A DNA stretch of 64,000 bases from Miscanthus floridulus. Lineage: Eukaryota > Streptophyta > Magnoliopsida > Poales > Poaceae. The stretch is taken from NCBI RefSeq assembly GCF_019320115.1, contig NC_089587.1, positions 82,294,463-82,358,462 on the forward strand, read 5' to 3'. Both the position numbers and the translations under genes were made by a program. Of this stretch, positions 36,406 to 47,174 are shown one piece after another. Each line of letters begins with the position of its first letter. Positions within the stretch are counted from its first letter, which is position 1. The notes beneath the pieces were generated by a model, which ran no database searches, was not told the origin of the DNA, and was given only the letters and a program-made list of their open reading frames with translations.

Positions 36406-36543
36406 GGCACGCTAGGTATAACCCCTCTATCCGTATCATGGTCTTAGGTCGCTGATCCCAGTTAGGCATCTCTCGTCCGAAAGAGATATGATTGGAGTTA
36501 TAACGATGTATCATGCTTGAGCTTGCAGGCGCAAACCAATGCG

Positions 36544-37366
36544 TCCATGAGTGATGAGTTGAGATAGGTTGCAAACGGCTTCAAGTTAACGGTGAAGTCA
36601 TATACCAGTTATGATGTGAACGGATATCGCTTTCACAGTCAAGACACGGGCAGACTCGGCCCGGTCAGAAAACCACCAACAGCCAAGTTTTTACGCCGGG
36701 CACTAATGGCGTCGAATACTACAGAATAATTGAGGAGATCTATGAACTTGAATATGAGGGCTGGGTACCTCTTACTCCTGTCATATTCAAGTGCCACTGG
36801 TTTGATCCTAGACGAACGAGACAGACCCCTCATCTTGGGCTAGTCGAGATTAGGCATGATTCCATCTATAAAGGAAAAGATATCTATATTGTGGCTCAAC
36901 AGGCCATGAGGTGTATCATACGCCATACGCATGCCAAGACAAAGACCATCTTAAGGGTTGGTCTATTGTGCACCAGGTATCTTCGCATGGTAAACTACCT
37001 GTTCCAAACGATGAAGATTACACCTTCGACACAAACACATATGATAGAGAGTTCTATCAAGTAGATGGGCTACAAGGGAGCTTTGATATAGTCTTACCCG
37101 ATGTGACGACCGCCATGGAAGTAGACAATGAAATGGTTGATGACGAGGACCCTGGAGATGTAGTGCTAAATCCAAAGGACATTCAAATGCTTGAGCGATT
37201 CCATTTAGGCAAAGACAATGAAGAAGACACAGAACCTTCAGATAGTGTTGCCCATTTGGACAATTTTGACAGTGATGTGAGACCTATGACCCCAATCATG
37301 AAGATTATTCCTAAACCATGTAATACTATGTTTTTTATTAAATTTTGTTATGTTTATTCATTTTGA
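36544..37366 (+). pseudogene. C-terminal part of CACTA TNP2 transposase (DUF4216-like)
   Basis: 36544-36720 reads ELR-stop-VANGFKLTVKSYTSYDVNGYRFHS. After a frameshift it continues GVEYYRIIEEIYELEYEGW and PVIFKCHWFDPRRTR, then YIVAQQAM, another shift, and DREFYQVDGLQGSFDIVLP with an acidic tail ending at 37366. This order is the DUF4216 region at the C terminus of En/Spm TNP2 proteins. The upstream TNP2 domains are not present: the segment is preceded at 36543 by unrelated intron sequence, so an internal deletion has removed the catalytic part. Copy 2 shares the same frameshifts, so the damage came before the duplication. Confidence 0.75.
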
Positions 37367-37433
37367 ACTATTTGACATGTATGTACTAACGCTTGTTGTT
37401 CATTCTTTGTACATTACAGGTGATAGAACAAAG

Positions 37434-39693
37434 ATGGTGGGCAACCGTTCACCGAGGCAGGTGCTCTCGGTGTACTAGAGGCTACGCCCTCTTGATGGAG
37501 GCGAGGGGACGTCTTCGCCCCTAGCGGCGAGAGCATGCCTAGGTCACCCCAGCATGGGGAGGGGGAGGGGGAGGGGGAGGGGCCGGGGTCACCCCAGGAG
37601 GGACCCGCCTCCTCTCCTGGCTCTCGACTGGCCAGAGGACCCGTCTCCTACCCCGGAGGACCACGTGGCGGCCACGGGCACGACATAGACACTCCGTCGA
37701 GGGACAAGGGGACTCAGTAGACGGAGGACAGTTCTGCTCAGTCGGCTCCCTACCGGCGAGGTCCCATAAGCCTTCCTCTGGTTCTGCTTCCTGACCGATG
37801 CCCACTGGTTCGTCCTATGGGAAGAAGGTAAGTAACTATAGATGTTATCACTAGTGCTTCATATGATACGTTGAAAATCAAAAGAGAAACTGATAATTTT
37901 TCTTAATCACTTATGCAGGGGCTGGCTAGTTCTATCGGGTGCTCTTGACCCCCACACACCCCCGCTACCGTCCTGGGATGTCTGTGCAGAAAACACTTCC
38001 TTGGCCTTGTGGACTTGAAAGAGGGGAGGTGGGAGCCAGCCTGGTCGTGGGACAGGTACAAGCTCGGCTCGGATGATGAGTAGGACAACAAGCAGGAGCG
38101 GGTTTTGGCGGACTTTTGGGTAAGTGTCTCACAACATAGCTCAATACATCTTCTCCATTGGTTAAGTCTTTTATTGAAATGATGAACGGATACATCGTGT
38201 TTGTATGCAGAGGTACTTCAAGGCCGAAGAAGGTCGAGAGACCCTGGCGGATCAGACAGCACACAGAGCCTGTAAGAAGTACATCAGCGACATGATTCAC
38301 GAGGCGCGACTCCAGGCCCACGTCGACTACTACAGGTCCATCAAGAAAGAGCCCCTCAACAAAACTGGCGCAAGAAAGGTGGCACTAACCAAGGAGCAGT
38401 ACCTTCAGGTACTACTTAAAATTGATTTGTTTTGAGATTTAGTAGGTCCAGAATTGATCTTCTTATATGTCAAACACTTGATGATGTGTAGGTGCCGGCC
38501 TCGTGGTGCATGTCGCATAGATCGGCATGGTCGAGGATCGTGGACAGGTACCTTGACCCGGCGTACATCGCAAAGCATGAGCAAGGCAAGCGGAAGCGGG
38601 CACTGAGGACCGGTCCAACTCACCACCAAGGCAGCCACAACCTCCCCGCATTCAAGCGGGCACTTGTACGAGATGTCATTTATCTATTCTAACGCTCAAT
38701 TTTGCCTAATTTCTAATCATCTTGCCGTCTTTCTCGTAGGAGGTGGCACATCCGGACGTGCCAATGTCGGAGTTTGGGGCATGGGCCGTGTCCCACATGG
38801 GCCCGGTGAAATCCAGTGTCGTCTTCAACCCGGATGCCACTGCCCAGGCTTACTCTGACCCGAGCGTCCACGCTAAGGTCAGAGACTACGCGGAGGCGGT
38901 TAGGGTGCTCTGTGGCTCATATCACAATCTGAGCACTGAGCCCCTTGAGACAGAGGTGATCGTGAGGCTGGGGCAAGGCAGGAAGCACGGGTGGTTGTGG
39001 ATTGCAGACGGCGCTGACTCCTCGAGCTTTGCACCCTCTCTCTCCGATGTGAGGGCACGGAGCACGCCCAGAAGCCTTCCCATATGTGCACGGCCTACTC
39101 CAACACTGTCGCGGGTCGATGAACTTCAGGTAATTTCGGTTTCACTCGTCGTACATTGAACGTTACACACATTGATCAGATTTGCAATACTAAAACATGT
39201 GATTGAAACACTGTAGGCCGAGCTGGCAGAGACAAGGGAGACGCAAGCGCACCTGACCGCGGAGCTGGAGGCCACGAAGAAGCAGATGGCGGACATGTAT
39301 TAGATCATGCAAACCATCGGGCAAGCATCGGGTGTCCAAGTGCAGTTGCCAGCTCCAGCTCCGGTTAGACACTTCACTGCCGTGAGTATGAAAGTTTAAT
39401 GCGTTCGTGCCATTGGGATTGTCGGCCTTCGTGCCGTTGTGATTTTCGACCTTCGTGTCGTTGTGATTGTCGGTCTTCGTGTCGTTGTTTCTTGCAGGTT
39501 GGAAACCTCCCCGTGCAGGGGAGGTGCTGCCGAAATTTTTAATTTTGAGTCTAACACATGCAATCTCTTCTCTTTTGTGCAGCCTCCATCGGCGGGTTCA
39601 AACAATCCCGCTACCGTGTCACCGGCGGCTGATCGCGTCAACCCTTCGCCGCAGTTCGGTCCTTCACCGCAGTCCAGGGGACCACACCTGTAG
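37434..39693 (+). pseudogene. CACTA second gene (Ptta/En/Spm, PF03004-like), copy 1
   Basis: Exons read by eye: about 37420-37830, 37919-38119, 38211-38408, 38492-38665, 38740-39129, 39217-39381, 39498-39523 (microexon) and 39593-39693. Recognisable protein: ADFWRYFKAEEGRETLADQT, then KKYISDMIHEARLQAHVDYY, VPASWCMSHRSAWSRIVDRY and HHQGSHNLPAFKRAL, a glycine-rich tail, a heptad-like ELAETRETQAHLTAELEATK coiled coil, and a serine/proline-rich end. This is the domain layout of the second CACTA gene, whose product is thought to bind subterminal repeats (family knowledge). Stops (TAG in the first exon, at 38083 and at 39301) and a frame change in exon 2 make this copy a pseudogene. Confidence 0.78.
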
Positions 39694-39849
39694 TCTCCGT
39701 CGCTGCAGTAGGGATGTTGAACTTTGTGATGTTGAACTTGTAATAATAAACTTGTGATGTTGAACTTTGGTGCATTTGTGATGGATTTTCGATGGATTTA
39801 TTAAATATGTGTGTGCTTGTGATATATAATGCATGTTGGTGATATAGAT

Positions 39850-39866
39850 GTGATGATTGATGTATA

Positions 39867-39906
<40 letters not shown>

Positions 39907-39908
39907 GT
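39850..39908. repeat. (TG)n(TA)n microsatellite
   Basis: A gtgtgtgt run followed by tatatata. The equivalent site in copy 2 (about 50005-50042) and copy 3 (about 58555-58612) differs in length, so it is unstable. Confidence 0.85.
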
Positions 39909-40539
39909 CTAATACAATGGAATGTAAAAAAAATTGCAATTCTTGGGGTCTTTGCCGAGTGCCATGGGCAAGGCACTCGGCAAAGATTTTAAAAAATATA
40001 TATAAAATTTCTTTGCTGAGTGCTTTGCCGCGGCACTCGGCAAAGTATTTTTTTTAAAAAAAAAATTCAGAAATTCTTTGCCGAGTGCCTAAACAGGGGC
40101 ACTCGGCAAAGAAATTATTTAAAAAAAATAAAAAAACTTTGCCGAGTGTCTGGGCGGGGGTACTCGGCAAAGTACTTTTTAAAAAAAATAAAAAAACTTT
40201 GCCGAGTGCCTAGGCTGGGGCACTCGGCAGAGTAATTTTTAAAAAAAATAAAAAAAAAATTGCCGAGTGCTGGGTTGGGCACTCGGCAAAATAACCGTTA
40301 ACGGCCTGCGCCGCAACAACCAAAAATATTTTGCCGAGTGCCGCCCCAAGCACTCGGCAAATTTTTTTTATTTTGCCGAGTGTCCGGATAAAAAGCACTC
40401 GGCAAAGACCCTTTGCCGAGAAAAATTTTGCCGAGCGGACTTTGCCAAGTGCTACACTCGGCAAAGCCTTTACCGAGTGCAAATGGCTCTTTACCGAGTG
40501 TAAAAACACTCGGCAAAGCCGCGGCCTCCGGTAATGGTG

Positions 40540-41061
40540 TGACCTCACCTAGACGACTTGTGGTTATGAGATTTATTTATTTAACAATCAATGTCATGTG
40601 TTTCGATTCGCCTTGAGATCAAATATGTACTATATGTCTGCATGTGTACTGCTCTGACGGGCACATATATATATATATACATATATATAGAGAGAGAGAG
40701 AGAGGGGTACTAGGGCCTTAGAGACTTGTCCAATAATTAATCACGTCAAGCGTTTGTTTGGAATCGGACTTTGTCCGAATAACGTAACACTCTTCTCTAA
40801 TCCATATAGGCATGGCTTTCGTGTGCGTGCAGTAGGAGTAATAATGGGATACTGACGGGATCGGATCTGATCGATGGGATCCAGACCGTACAGGCGTTTC
40901 CATCGTCCGGCCGGGCACTGCATGGGCATGGCTTTCGTGTGGGTACATTACGTGTTCGTGTGGCGGACTAATAGCTCATTGATTTCGCCGGGCGATCGAG
41001 CTGAGGCCGCGTCATTTTGCTGGCGTTGTAGCGGTGACGACGGCATCTGCATCATGCATAA
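40540..41061. other. Host repeat unit with (AT)n(AG)n microsatellite, no gene
   Basis: Follows the CACTA right end with tgacctcacctagacgactt. An AT/AG microsatellite lies at about 40662-40705. The block cttgtccaataattaatcac follows, then the ctcattgatttcgccgggcg marker at 40975. Repeated almost unchanged at 50503-51026 and in part at 59234-59674. Confidence 0.65.
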
Positions 41062-41215
41062 GGGCATGTACAACGGAGAGACAAAGTTATTGGAATTTAC
41101 AACATAGGCGGTTGAACAGACAGCTCGTACAACTATTTATTTGCTATCCACAAACCGTTTAATGGTTGCATGTTGCTATGATCACTTATGAATATCAATC
41201 CTATATACCATTATG
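41062..41215 (+). repeat. Left-arm fragment of Harbinger-like element
   Basis: GGGCATGTACAACGGAGAG after taa (41059-41061). It breaks off near 41215 into gcatcatcagacacacac. Same fragment as 1-145. Confidence 0.6.
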
Positions 41216-41366
41216 CTGCATCATCAGACACACACACGACCAGCAGAGCAGTAGATCCAAGTACTAGGTCGTCGCACGCTGCGGGACTTTTTTTTTAATC
41301 AGCTGCGGGACTATTTTTTTTATTAAAGAATGCAATTAATTAGCGCCGCAGCCGCCGCATGCTTAA

Positions 41367-42443
41367 GGGCATGTACAACAGAGAGACAACAACTGTCTAT
41401 AAGTTTTTGGTATTTACAACACAGACGGTTGAACAGACAGCTCGTACGACCCACAGACAGCTGCTATCTATTTAACTGTCCACAAACTATTTAATTCTTG
41501 CATGTTGTCATAATCACTTATGAATATCAATCATATATACCATTGTGTTGCTAATTGGTGCAAAATAAATCCTTCAAAGTAAATCATATATATTATATAT
41601 ATAATGTAATATAATATATTTCATCATAAATCAAATATAACATACGTCTTCTTCCTCATCATAAACCAAATATAGCATCGAGAGATGGATGGTTCACTTG
41701 CTTGTTGCCTGTATTAGGTACGTATAATTGTATTCTAGGTGTATTTCTTCTTTTGTTTTTCTATAGGAAAACGGCAAGGTGACATAGGTGTGACCTTGCT
41801 CGTCCATTAAACAGCACTGTAGGCACAGAGCACACATCAATGATCAGTATTTTTCTGAAATCTAACTGGTTGCAAGAACAAAGAAAAATATTCTGCCACT
41901 CAACACCAAGAATCACAAGAAGTTTTCCAGCAGAATAGTTTTGAGACAGCAAAAAAAATTGATCTTAGAACTAACACGGGAATAACAATTCATATCTCGT
42001 CAGAACAGTTCTTTTCGTCAGAACAGATCTTCACATGGAATAGAACAACAAGATTAATGACTATAGAACTCACTAGTGGAGGAAGCCGTAGTCAGATCGA
42101 CCATCTGCTCATGCGCCGCCGCTGTCTCATGGTCGCTGCAGATTTGGGGAGGGAAGGAGTTGCTGTTGTGAATCGACAGGGCAATGGAGAAGAACTCAGC
42201 GCGCGCGGAACAAGAGGAACTCACGCCAAGTTTGGCCGCAGGTAGATCCCCACGCGCGCCGTTGGGAGACGACGTCCCGTACAACGGCGCTTCTGCCGTC
42301 GTGTTAGCCTCGGAGCACGCGCCGCTGCCGTCGCCTCACCGGAGGATGGTTTTCCTTTCTCGCTTCATTCAATGTCACGAAAGGAGGTGTTTTTTGCAAA
42401 TATACATCTACAGACGGTACTCCGGCGTCTGTTTTACGTGCCC
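41367..42443 (+). mobile_element. Harbinger-like element, full-length copy
   Basis: 1,077 bp with TAA on both sides (41364-41366 and 42444-42446). The right terminus reads CTGTTTTACGTGCCC. Colinear with 294-1370; no transposase. Confidence 0.7.
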
Positions 42444-42558
42444 TAAAACGTCGTAGGACGAGGACGAGGACGTCGTAGGTACAGCGCCGGTCTCCGTCGG
42501 GCGCAGACACGCTGGAAGGCTTAGGTGCCTGTTGGAACACGTACGTGAAAGCGGCTGG

Positions 42559-42832
42559 GGCCCTATTTAGTTCCACCAAATTCCCAACTTTGACACTATG
42601 CAAAAAGAAGATTCTCCGTCACATCAAACTTGCGGTACATGCATGGAGTACTAAATGTTGACAAAATAAAAAACTAATTACACAGTTTGGTTGTACTTTA
42701 CGAGACGAACGTTTTGAGCCTAATAAGTCAACGATTAAACAATTATTACCAAATAAAAACAAAACCACACTGCAGACACAGTGTAGCTACAGTGATTTGG
42801 GCGGCGCTGATTCGGCCGAACTAAACGTGGCC
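42559..42832. mobile_element. 274-bp MITE, GGCCCTATTTAGTT termini, copy 1
   Basis: Left GGCCCTATTTAGTTCC, right GAACTAAACGTGGCC, flanked by tgg at 42556-42558 and 42833-42835. Units near 1500 and 22070 read gcggctgggttggg without it. The interior (gcggtacatgcatggagta) is shared with the MITE at 55779. Confidence 0.75.
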
Positions 42833-42835
42833 TGG

Positions 42836-43125
42836 GTTGGGTGCCTGGCGATGCGTCTGATGCTATACCTACGACTACGGCTGTTCGCTTATTTTATTAG
42901 CCATGCTTATCAGCTATAATATAGTATTTTTTTCTCATAACAAAATAGCATCGGCTGACTTATAAGCTACACAAATGATGAAGCGAATTGGGGTATACGG
43001 TAGTGCCGCTCACGCTCATCATCACTCCGTGTCAAGCAAAGGCAACCACACGGCACGCACATAATTAAATGCATGATTAACACCTTACCGATACACATGT
43101 AAAACGTACACCCGCTCATGCATCG
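42836..43125. other. Host repeat unit up to the duplication junction
   Basis: Contains a MITE at about 42891-42990 and the gccgctcacgctcatcatc marker. It ends at the CACTA junction (gctcatgcatcgcc, then atgagtgatgag). No gene. Confidence 0.65.
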
Positions 43126-43127
43126 CC

Positions 43128-43613
43128 ATGAGTGATGAGTTGAGACAGGTTGCAAACGGCTTCAAGTTAACGGTGAAGTCATATACCAGTTATGACGTGA
43201 ACGGATATCGCTTTCACAGTCAAGACACGAGCAGACTCGGCCTGGTCGGAAAACCACCAACAGCCAAGTTTTTACGCCGGGCACTAATGGCGTCGAATAC
43301 TACAGAATAATTGAGGAGATCTATGAACTTGAATATGAGGGCTGGGTACCTCTTACTCCTGTCATATTCAAGTGCCACTGGTTTGATCCTGGACGAACGA
43401 GACAGACCCCTCATCTTGGGCTAGTCGAGATTAGGCATGATTCCATCTATAAAGGAAAAGATATCTATATTGTGGCTCAACAGGCCATGAGGTGTATCAT
43501 ACGCCATACGCGTGCCAAGACAAAGACCATCTTAAGGGTTGGTCTATTGTGCACCAGGTATCTTCGCACGGTAAACTACCTGTTCCAAACGATGAAGATT
43601 ACACCTTCGACAC
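43128..43613 (+). pseudogene. TNP2 C-terminal remnant, copy 2, left half
   Basis: Same protein text as 36544-37035 (SDELRQVANGFKLTVKSYTS, then the shifted EEIYELEYEGW stretch), with glutamine retained where copy 1 has a stop. It is cut at 43613 by the LTR element and resumes at 47175 (NTYDREFYQADGLQG), ending near 47513. Confidence 0.7.
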
Positions 43614-44025
43614 TGTCGACGAAATATGGTCGGCAGTCCACCGAGGGGGGTGCCCGTGGTGGTAGATTGTCGGTAGACGGTGCGTGTAATCAGGAACCAG
43701 ATGGTGACACAAGGCGCAGAGACAGCGATTTAGACAGGTTCGGGCCGTCTGATCGACGTAATACCCTACGTCCTGTGTCTTTGGTGTATTGTATTGAGAT
43801 GTATACTGTATGATATCTATGGATCTGTCTTCTAGGGGACCCTTGCCCCTCCTTATATACTCCGAAGGGACAAGGTTACAAGTAAAGTATCCTATTTGGT
43901 ACTATTACAATGTCTTGCGGTGCACGCCAAGCAGCGCGGTGCACGTCTTGATCTCACGGGCCGGGCCACCTCGGATGGTGCGGCCCATGTACCATCTTGT
44001 GGTACCCGGGGGTCTATCCCCCACA
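43614..44025 (-). repeat. 3' LTR of the minus-strand element
   Basis: On the plus strand it begins TGTCGACGAAATATGG and ends TATCCCCCACA. It contains ccttatatactccgaagg, a TATA-like core. Confidence 0.88.
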
Positions 44026-44564
44026 GCTAGTCCCCGAGCGCCATGTATTCTGATGCGACACACCATTTTAACCTTCTCCGAACAGTGAGGCTTGAGTTCT
44101 TGACATCTCCGACCACCGTTGTCGCCGGAGAAGTAGGTTGTCCGAAGAATGTATGGTGCTCTTAAGAAGAAAGAAAAAGATTTCCGTCCCAGGAAGTGTG
44201 CCCACTTGTATTTCTGAAAAGAAATGTAAGTGCGTCTTGAAGCGTAGCATCTTTGATCATCAGAGGCGTAGTGGTCGAAAAACAAGCACATTCACCGCAA
44301 GGTGAAGTGTGCCCACTTAGTCCTCGAGCCTGGTAGTAGGTGACGTAGGCACGTGGTGCCAGGGTCTAAAAAGAATTCCTAGTTAAGTTGAGAACCCAAT
44401 CGTCGTACAGGCGATACGAGATGCACCGGCAGGTGCATCGTACCGATGTAGTCCCCGAGCTTGCTGGAAGGCGAGGTATGAGCCTTATAGCAAGGTCCAA
44501 GTGAGAAAAAATATCCCAACTGTATGCGAGTTGCCAGTCACATGTAGTCAAGACGCAAAGTTCC

Positions 44565-45150
44565 CGAGCCGTGGTCGGAGAGTGGTCGAGGCAGTCCCCG
44601 AGCACAGGTCAAGGATGAGCGACGAAGTCCTCGAGCCATGGTCAGAGAGCGGTCGAGGCAGTCCCTGAGCACAGGTCGAGGAGCGAGCGATGAAGTCCCC
44701 GAACTGTGGTCGGAGAGCGGTCGAGGCAGTCCCCGAGCACAGGTCGAGGAGCAAGCGACGAAGTCCCCGAGCCATGGTCGGAGAGTGATCGAGGCAGTCC
44801 CCGAGCATAGGTCGAGGAGCGAACGATAAAGTCCCCAAGCCGTGGTCGGAGAGTGGTCGAGGCAGTCCTCGAGCACATGTCGAGGAGCGAGCGACGAAGT
44901 CCCCGAGCCGTGGTCGGAGAGTGGTCGAGGCAGTCCCCGAGCACATGTCGAGGAGCGAGCGACGAAGTCCCCGAGCCGTGGTCGGAGAGTGGTCGAGGCA
45001 GTCCCCGAGCACATGTCGAGGAGCGAGCGACGAAGTCACCGAGCCGTGGTCGGAGAGTGGTCGAGGCAGTCCCCGAGCACATGTCGAGGAGCGAGCGACG
45101 AAGTCCCCGAGCCGTGGTCGAGAAGCGAGCGACGAAGTCCCCGAGCATAG
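44565..45150. repeat. 68-bp minisatellite
   Basis: About eight and a half units, each running agtccccgagccgtggtcgg, then agagtggtcgaggcagtccc, then cgagcacatgtcgaggagcg, then agcgacga. 68 is not a multiple of three, so the same repeat is read in all three frames, producing the overlapping ORFs seen on both strands. Confidence 0.9.
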
Positions 45151-45944
45151 CTCGAAATTCCTGCAATATAAATATATAGAATGGTAGTACATGATGTATA
45201 AAATAATAAATTATGGAGAAAAAATCAGCGGTGAAGAAACAACGCACAGCAGTCATTTGCAAATGAGCATGATGTGATAAAGCAGTTGGTGCTTTGTAAA
45301 CATCAGTGTTAATATGAAGTTTGTGTTTATACTTAATATAAACCGTCCGACCAGTTAGTATATAGCTGAGTCTCCAGCCCAAGTTAGCTTGTTAACCATA
45401 ACGCGGGGCGCGGAACCCGTGCACGTGTAGGAAGAACAAAGCATCGCTAAGGAGCCGCTGCCGACCACCCATAACGCAGAGGGCAGACGCTCATGCACGT
45501 GTAGCGAGAAGCCGGAGACAGGGCCGTCTCTGGAGGCGTTCGAGCGTCAACGTGACTGGTCGAGGATTTGCATTCAGTATAGATGTATGTTATATTTAGG
45601 ATGGTATACATGGACAAACGTTATTTGAAGAATAATCATGACAAGGACGTTGTGGAGAAACGTCATAATAAAAATTATATTAAATATAAATATTAGAAGT
45701 GTACTTATCTTTGATAGAAATCTGGTCGGTGGTGATGAAGTCGTCCGGTCCTCAAGCTTTTCGACCTGTCGTCATGACTGTGGTCGCGATTGTCGTAGCG
45801 CCGTTCTTCGCGGCGATCATCATTGCGACGTGGTCTGGTGGTCGAAGCTCGGCGGAGCCGCTCGGGATGTTTTCGACGTGGTCTGGTGGTCGAGGTGGTC
45901 GGAGCTCGGTGGAGGCCATCGAGCGGTGACGACGAGTCGATGGC

Positions 45945-46215
45945 GAGGGACATCGGCGAAGGCCGTCGAGCGGTGACGATGAATCGACGGCGAGGGACGT
46001 CGGCGAAGGATATCGGCGAAGGCCGCCGAGCGGTGACGACGAGTCGACGGCGAGGGACATCGGCGAAGGATGTCGGCGAAGGCCGTCGAGCGGTGACGAC
46101 GAGTCGACGGCGAGGGACGTCGGCGAAGGATGTCGGTGAAGGCCGTCGAGCGGTGACGACGAGTCGACGGCGAGGGACATCGGCGAAGGCCGTCGAGCGG
46201 TGACGACGAGTCGAC
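45945..46215. repeat. 60-bp minisatellite
   Basis: Four 60-bp units plus one of 48 bp, containing ggccgtcgagcggtgacgac and gagtcgacggcgaggga. In-register repeats start at 45961, 46021, 46081 and 46141. Confidence 0.88.
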
Positions 46216-46575
46216 GGCGAGGGCTGACGAGAGCAGTAACGGCGAGTCATCGACGAGGGCCAACCAGAGCAGCGGCGGCTAGTCATTGATGAGGGCTGAC
46301 GAGAGCATCGGCGGCGAGTTGTCGACGAGGGCCGACGAGAGCATCGGCGGCGAGTTGTCGACGAGGGCCGACGAGAGCATCGGCGGCGAGTTGTCGACGA
46401 GGGCCAACCAGAGCAGCGGCGGCTAGTCGTCGACGAGGGTTGACGAGAGCATCGGCGGCGAGTTGTCGACGAGGGCCGACGAGAGCATCGGCGGCGAGTT
46501 GTCGACGAGGGCCGACGAGAGCAGCGGCGGCGAGTCGTCGACGAGGGCTGACGAGAGCAGCGGCGGTGAGTCATT
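46216..46575. repeat. 36-bp minisatellite
   Basis: Nine to ten units of cgacgagggccgacgagagc followed by atcggcggcgagttgt. Some units have a variant (ccaaccagagcagcggcggc) that brings a stop into one reading frame. Confidence 0.88.
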
Positions 46576-46743
46576 GGTGAAAACGACCTCGGAGGTGGTT
46601 CCGAGATCGGATCTGCTGTCACAGGGGCTGGTGTAGCAGCGATGAATCGTCGTCGTGGACCGGGATGGATCTCCACGAGATTGACGACGAGAACGCGTTG
46701 TTGATTTGAGGTCCATCTGGCTCGCCATGGATCAAGCGCACAC

Positions 46744-46761
46744 CCCCTACCTGGCGCGCCA
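46744..46761 (-). other. Primer-binding site of the minus-strand LTR element
   Basis: TGGCGCGCCAGGTAGGGG on the minus strand, one base after the 5' LTR. It is a primer-site type seen in grass Gypsy elements and it fixes the element's orientation. Confidence 0.75.
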
Positions 46762-46762
46762 C

Positions 46763-47174
46763 TATCGACGAAATATGGTCGACTGTCCACCGAGGGGGGT
46801 GCCCGTGGTGGTAGATTGTCGGTAGACGGTGCGTGTAATCAGGAACCAGATGGTGACACAAGGCGCAGAGACAGCGATTTAGATAGGTTCGGGCCGTCTG
46901 ATCGACGTAATACCCTACGTCCTGTGTCTTTGGTGTATTGTATTGAGATGTATACTGTATGATATCTATGGATCTGTCTTCTAGGGGACCCTTGCCCCTC
47001 CTTATATACTCCGAAGGGACAAGGTTACAAGTAAAGTATCCTATTTGGTACTATTACAATGTCTTGCGGTGCACGCCAAGCAGCGCGGTGCACGTCTTGA
47101 TCTCACGGGCCGGGCCACCTCGGATGGTGCGGCCCATGTACCATCTTGTGGTACCCGGGGGTCTATCCCCCACA
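46763..47174 (-). repeat. 5' LTR of the minus-strand element
   Basis: 412 bp, nearly identical to 43614-44025. Its internal edge reads TATCGACG where the other LTR has TGTCGACG. Confidence 0.88.

Larger units (their letters stand above)
26555..40536 (+). mobile_element. CACTA (En/Spm) element, 14 kb including nested solo LTRs
   Basis: Left end CACTACTGGAAACTGGAC, right end CCTCCGGTAATG (the complement begins CATTACCGGAGG), flanked by gtg at 26552-26554 and 40537-40539. Uninterrupted host copies read tttgttgtgtgacctcacc at this point. Subterminal TTTGCCGAGTGCC arrays fill 26570-27010 and 27440-27530 on the left, and 39950-40520 on the right. The interior holds a GC-rich stretch (27540-28150), 5' exons (28357-28562), the C-terminal part of a TNP2 transposase (36544-37366) and a PF03004 gene (37434-39693). 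The TNP2 catalytic core is missing. Net of the inserted solo LTRs the element is about 6.1 kb. Confidence 0.88.
45820..46728 (-). pseudogene. Repetitive Gag-position ORF of the LTR element
   Basis: Just downstream of the primer-binding site, on the minus strand, an ATG at 46728 opens MASQMDLKSTTRSRRQ, a start of the kind found in Gag of related elements. The frame then passes into a 12-residue repeat (SALVDDSPPLLS) and a 20-residue repeat (PSTRRHRSTAFADI), with two TAG stops near 46422 and 46280. A second frame (46790-45705) is open for 361 codons, but it starts inside the LTR and its arginine/serine repeat is the shifted reading of the same DNA. Coding status is doubtful. No capsid or zinc-knuckle motif is visible. 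Confidence 0.4.
43614..47174 (-). mobile_element. Young non-autonomous Gypsy-type LTR element filled with minisatellites
   Basis: Two 412-bp LTRs (43614-44025 and 46763-47174) and perfect gacac duplications (43609-43613 and 47175-47179). On the minus strand the 5' LTR is the right-hand one, and a primer-binding site TGGCGCGCCAGGTAGGGG follows it (46744-46761). The LTRs differ at only a handful of bases, so insertion is recent and later than the CACTA duplication, since copy 1 has an empty site. The interior lacks protease, reverse transcriptase, RNase H and integrase; it consists of three minisatellites plus AT-rich DNA. Mobilisation would need proteins from a related complete element. Confidence 0.88.

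Noticed and set aside
39850..39908. TG/TA run as a Z-DNA or regulatory element
   Set aside because: Length-variable microsatellite in three copies; nothing beyond simple sequence is supported.
44565..45150. Possible CRISPR-like array
   Set aside because: Units are contiguous 68-bp tandem repeats without spacers, inside a plant LTR element.
44538..45382. Long repetitive ORFs on both strands at 44.5-45.4 kb
   Set aside because: Products of the 68-bp tandem repeat, whose period keeps no frame.
45705..46790. 361-codon arginine/serine-repeat ORF
   Set aside because: It is a frame-shifted reading of 36- and 60-bp minisatellites, starts inside the LTR, and the alternative frame with a Gag-like start fits the primer-binding site better.
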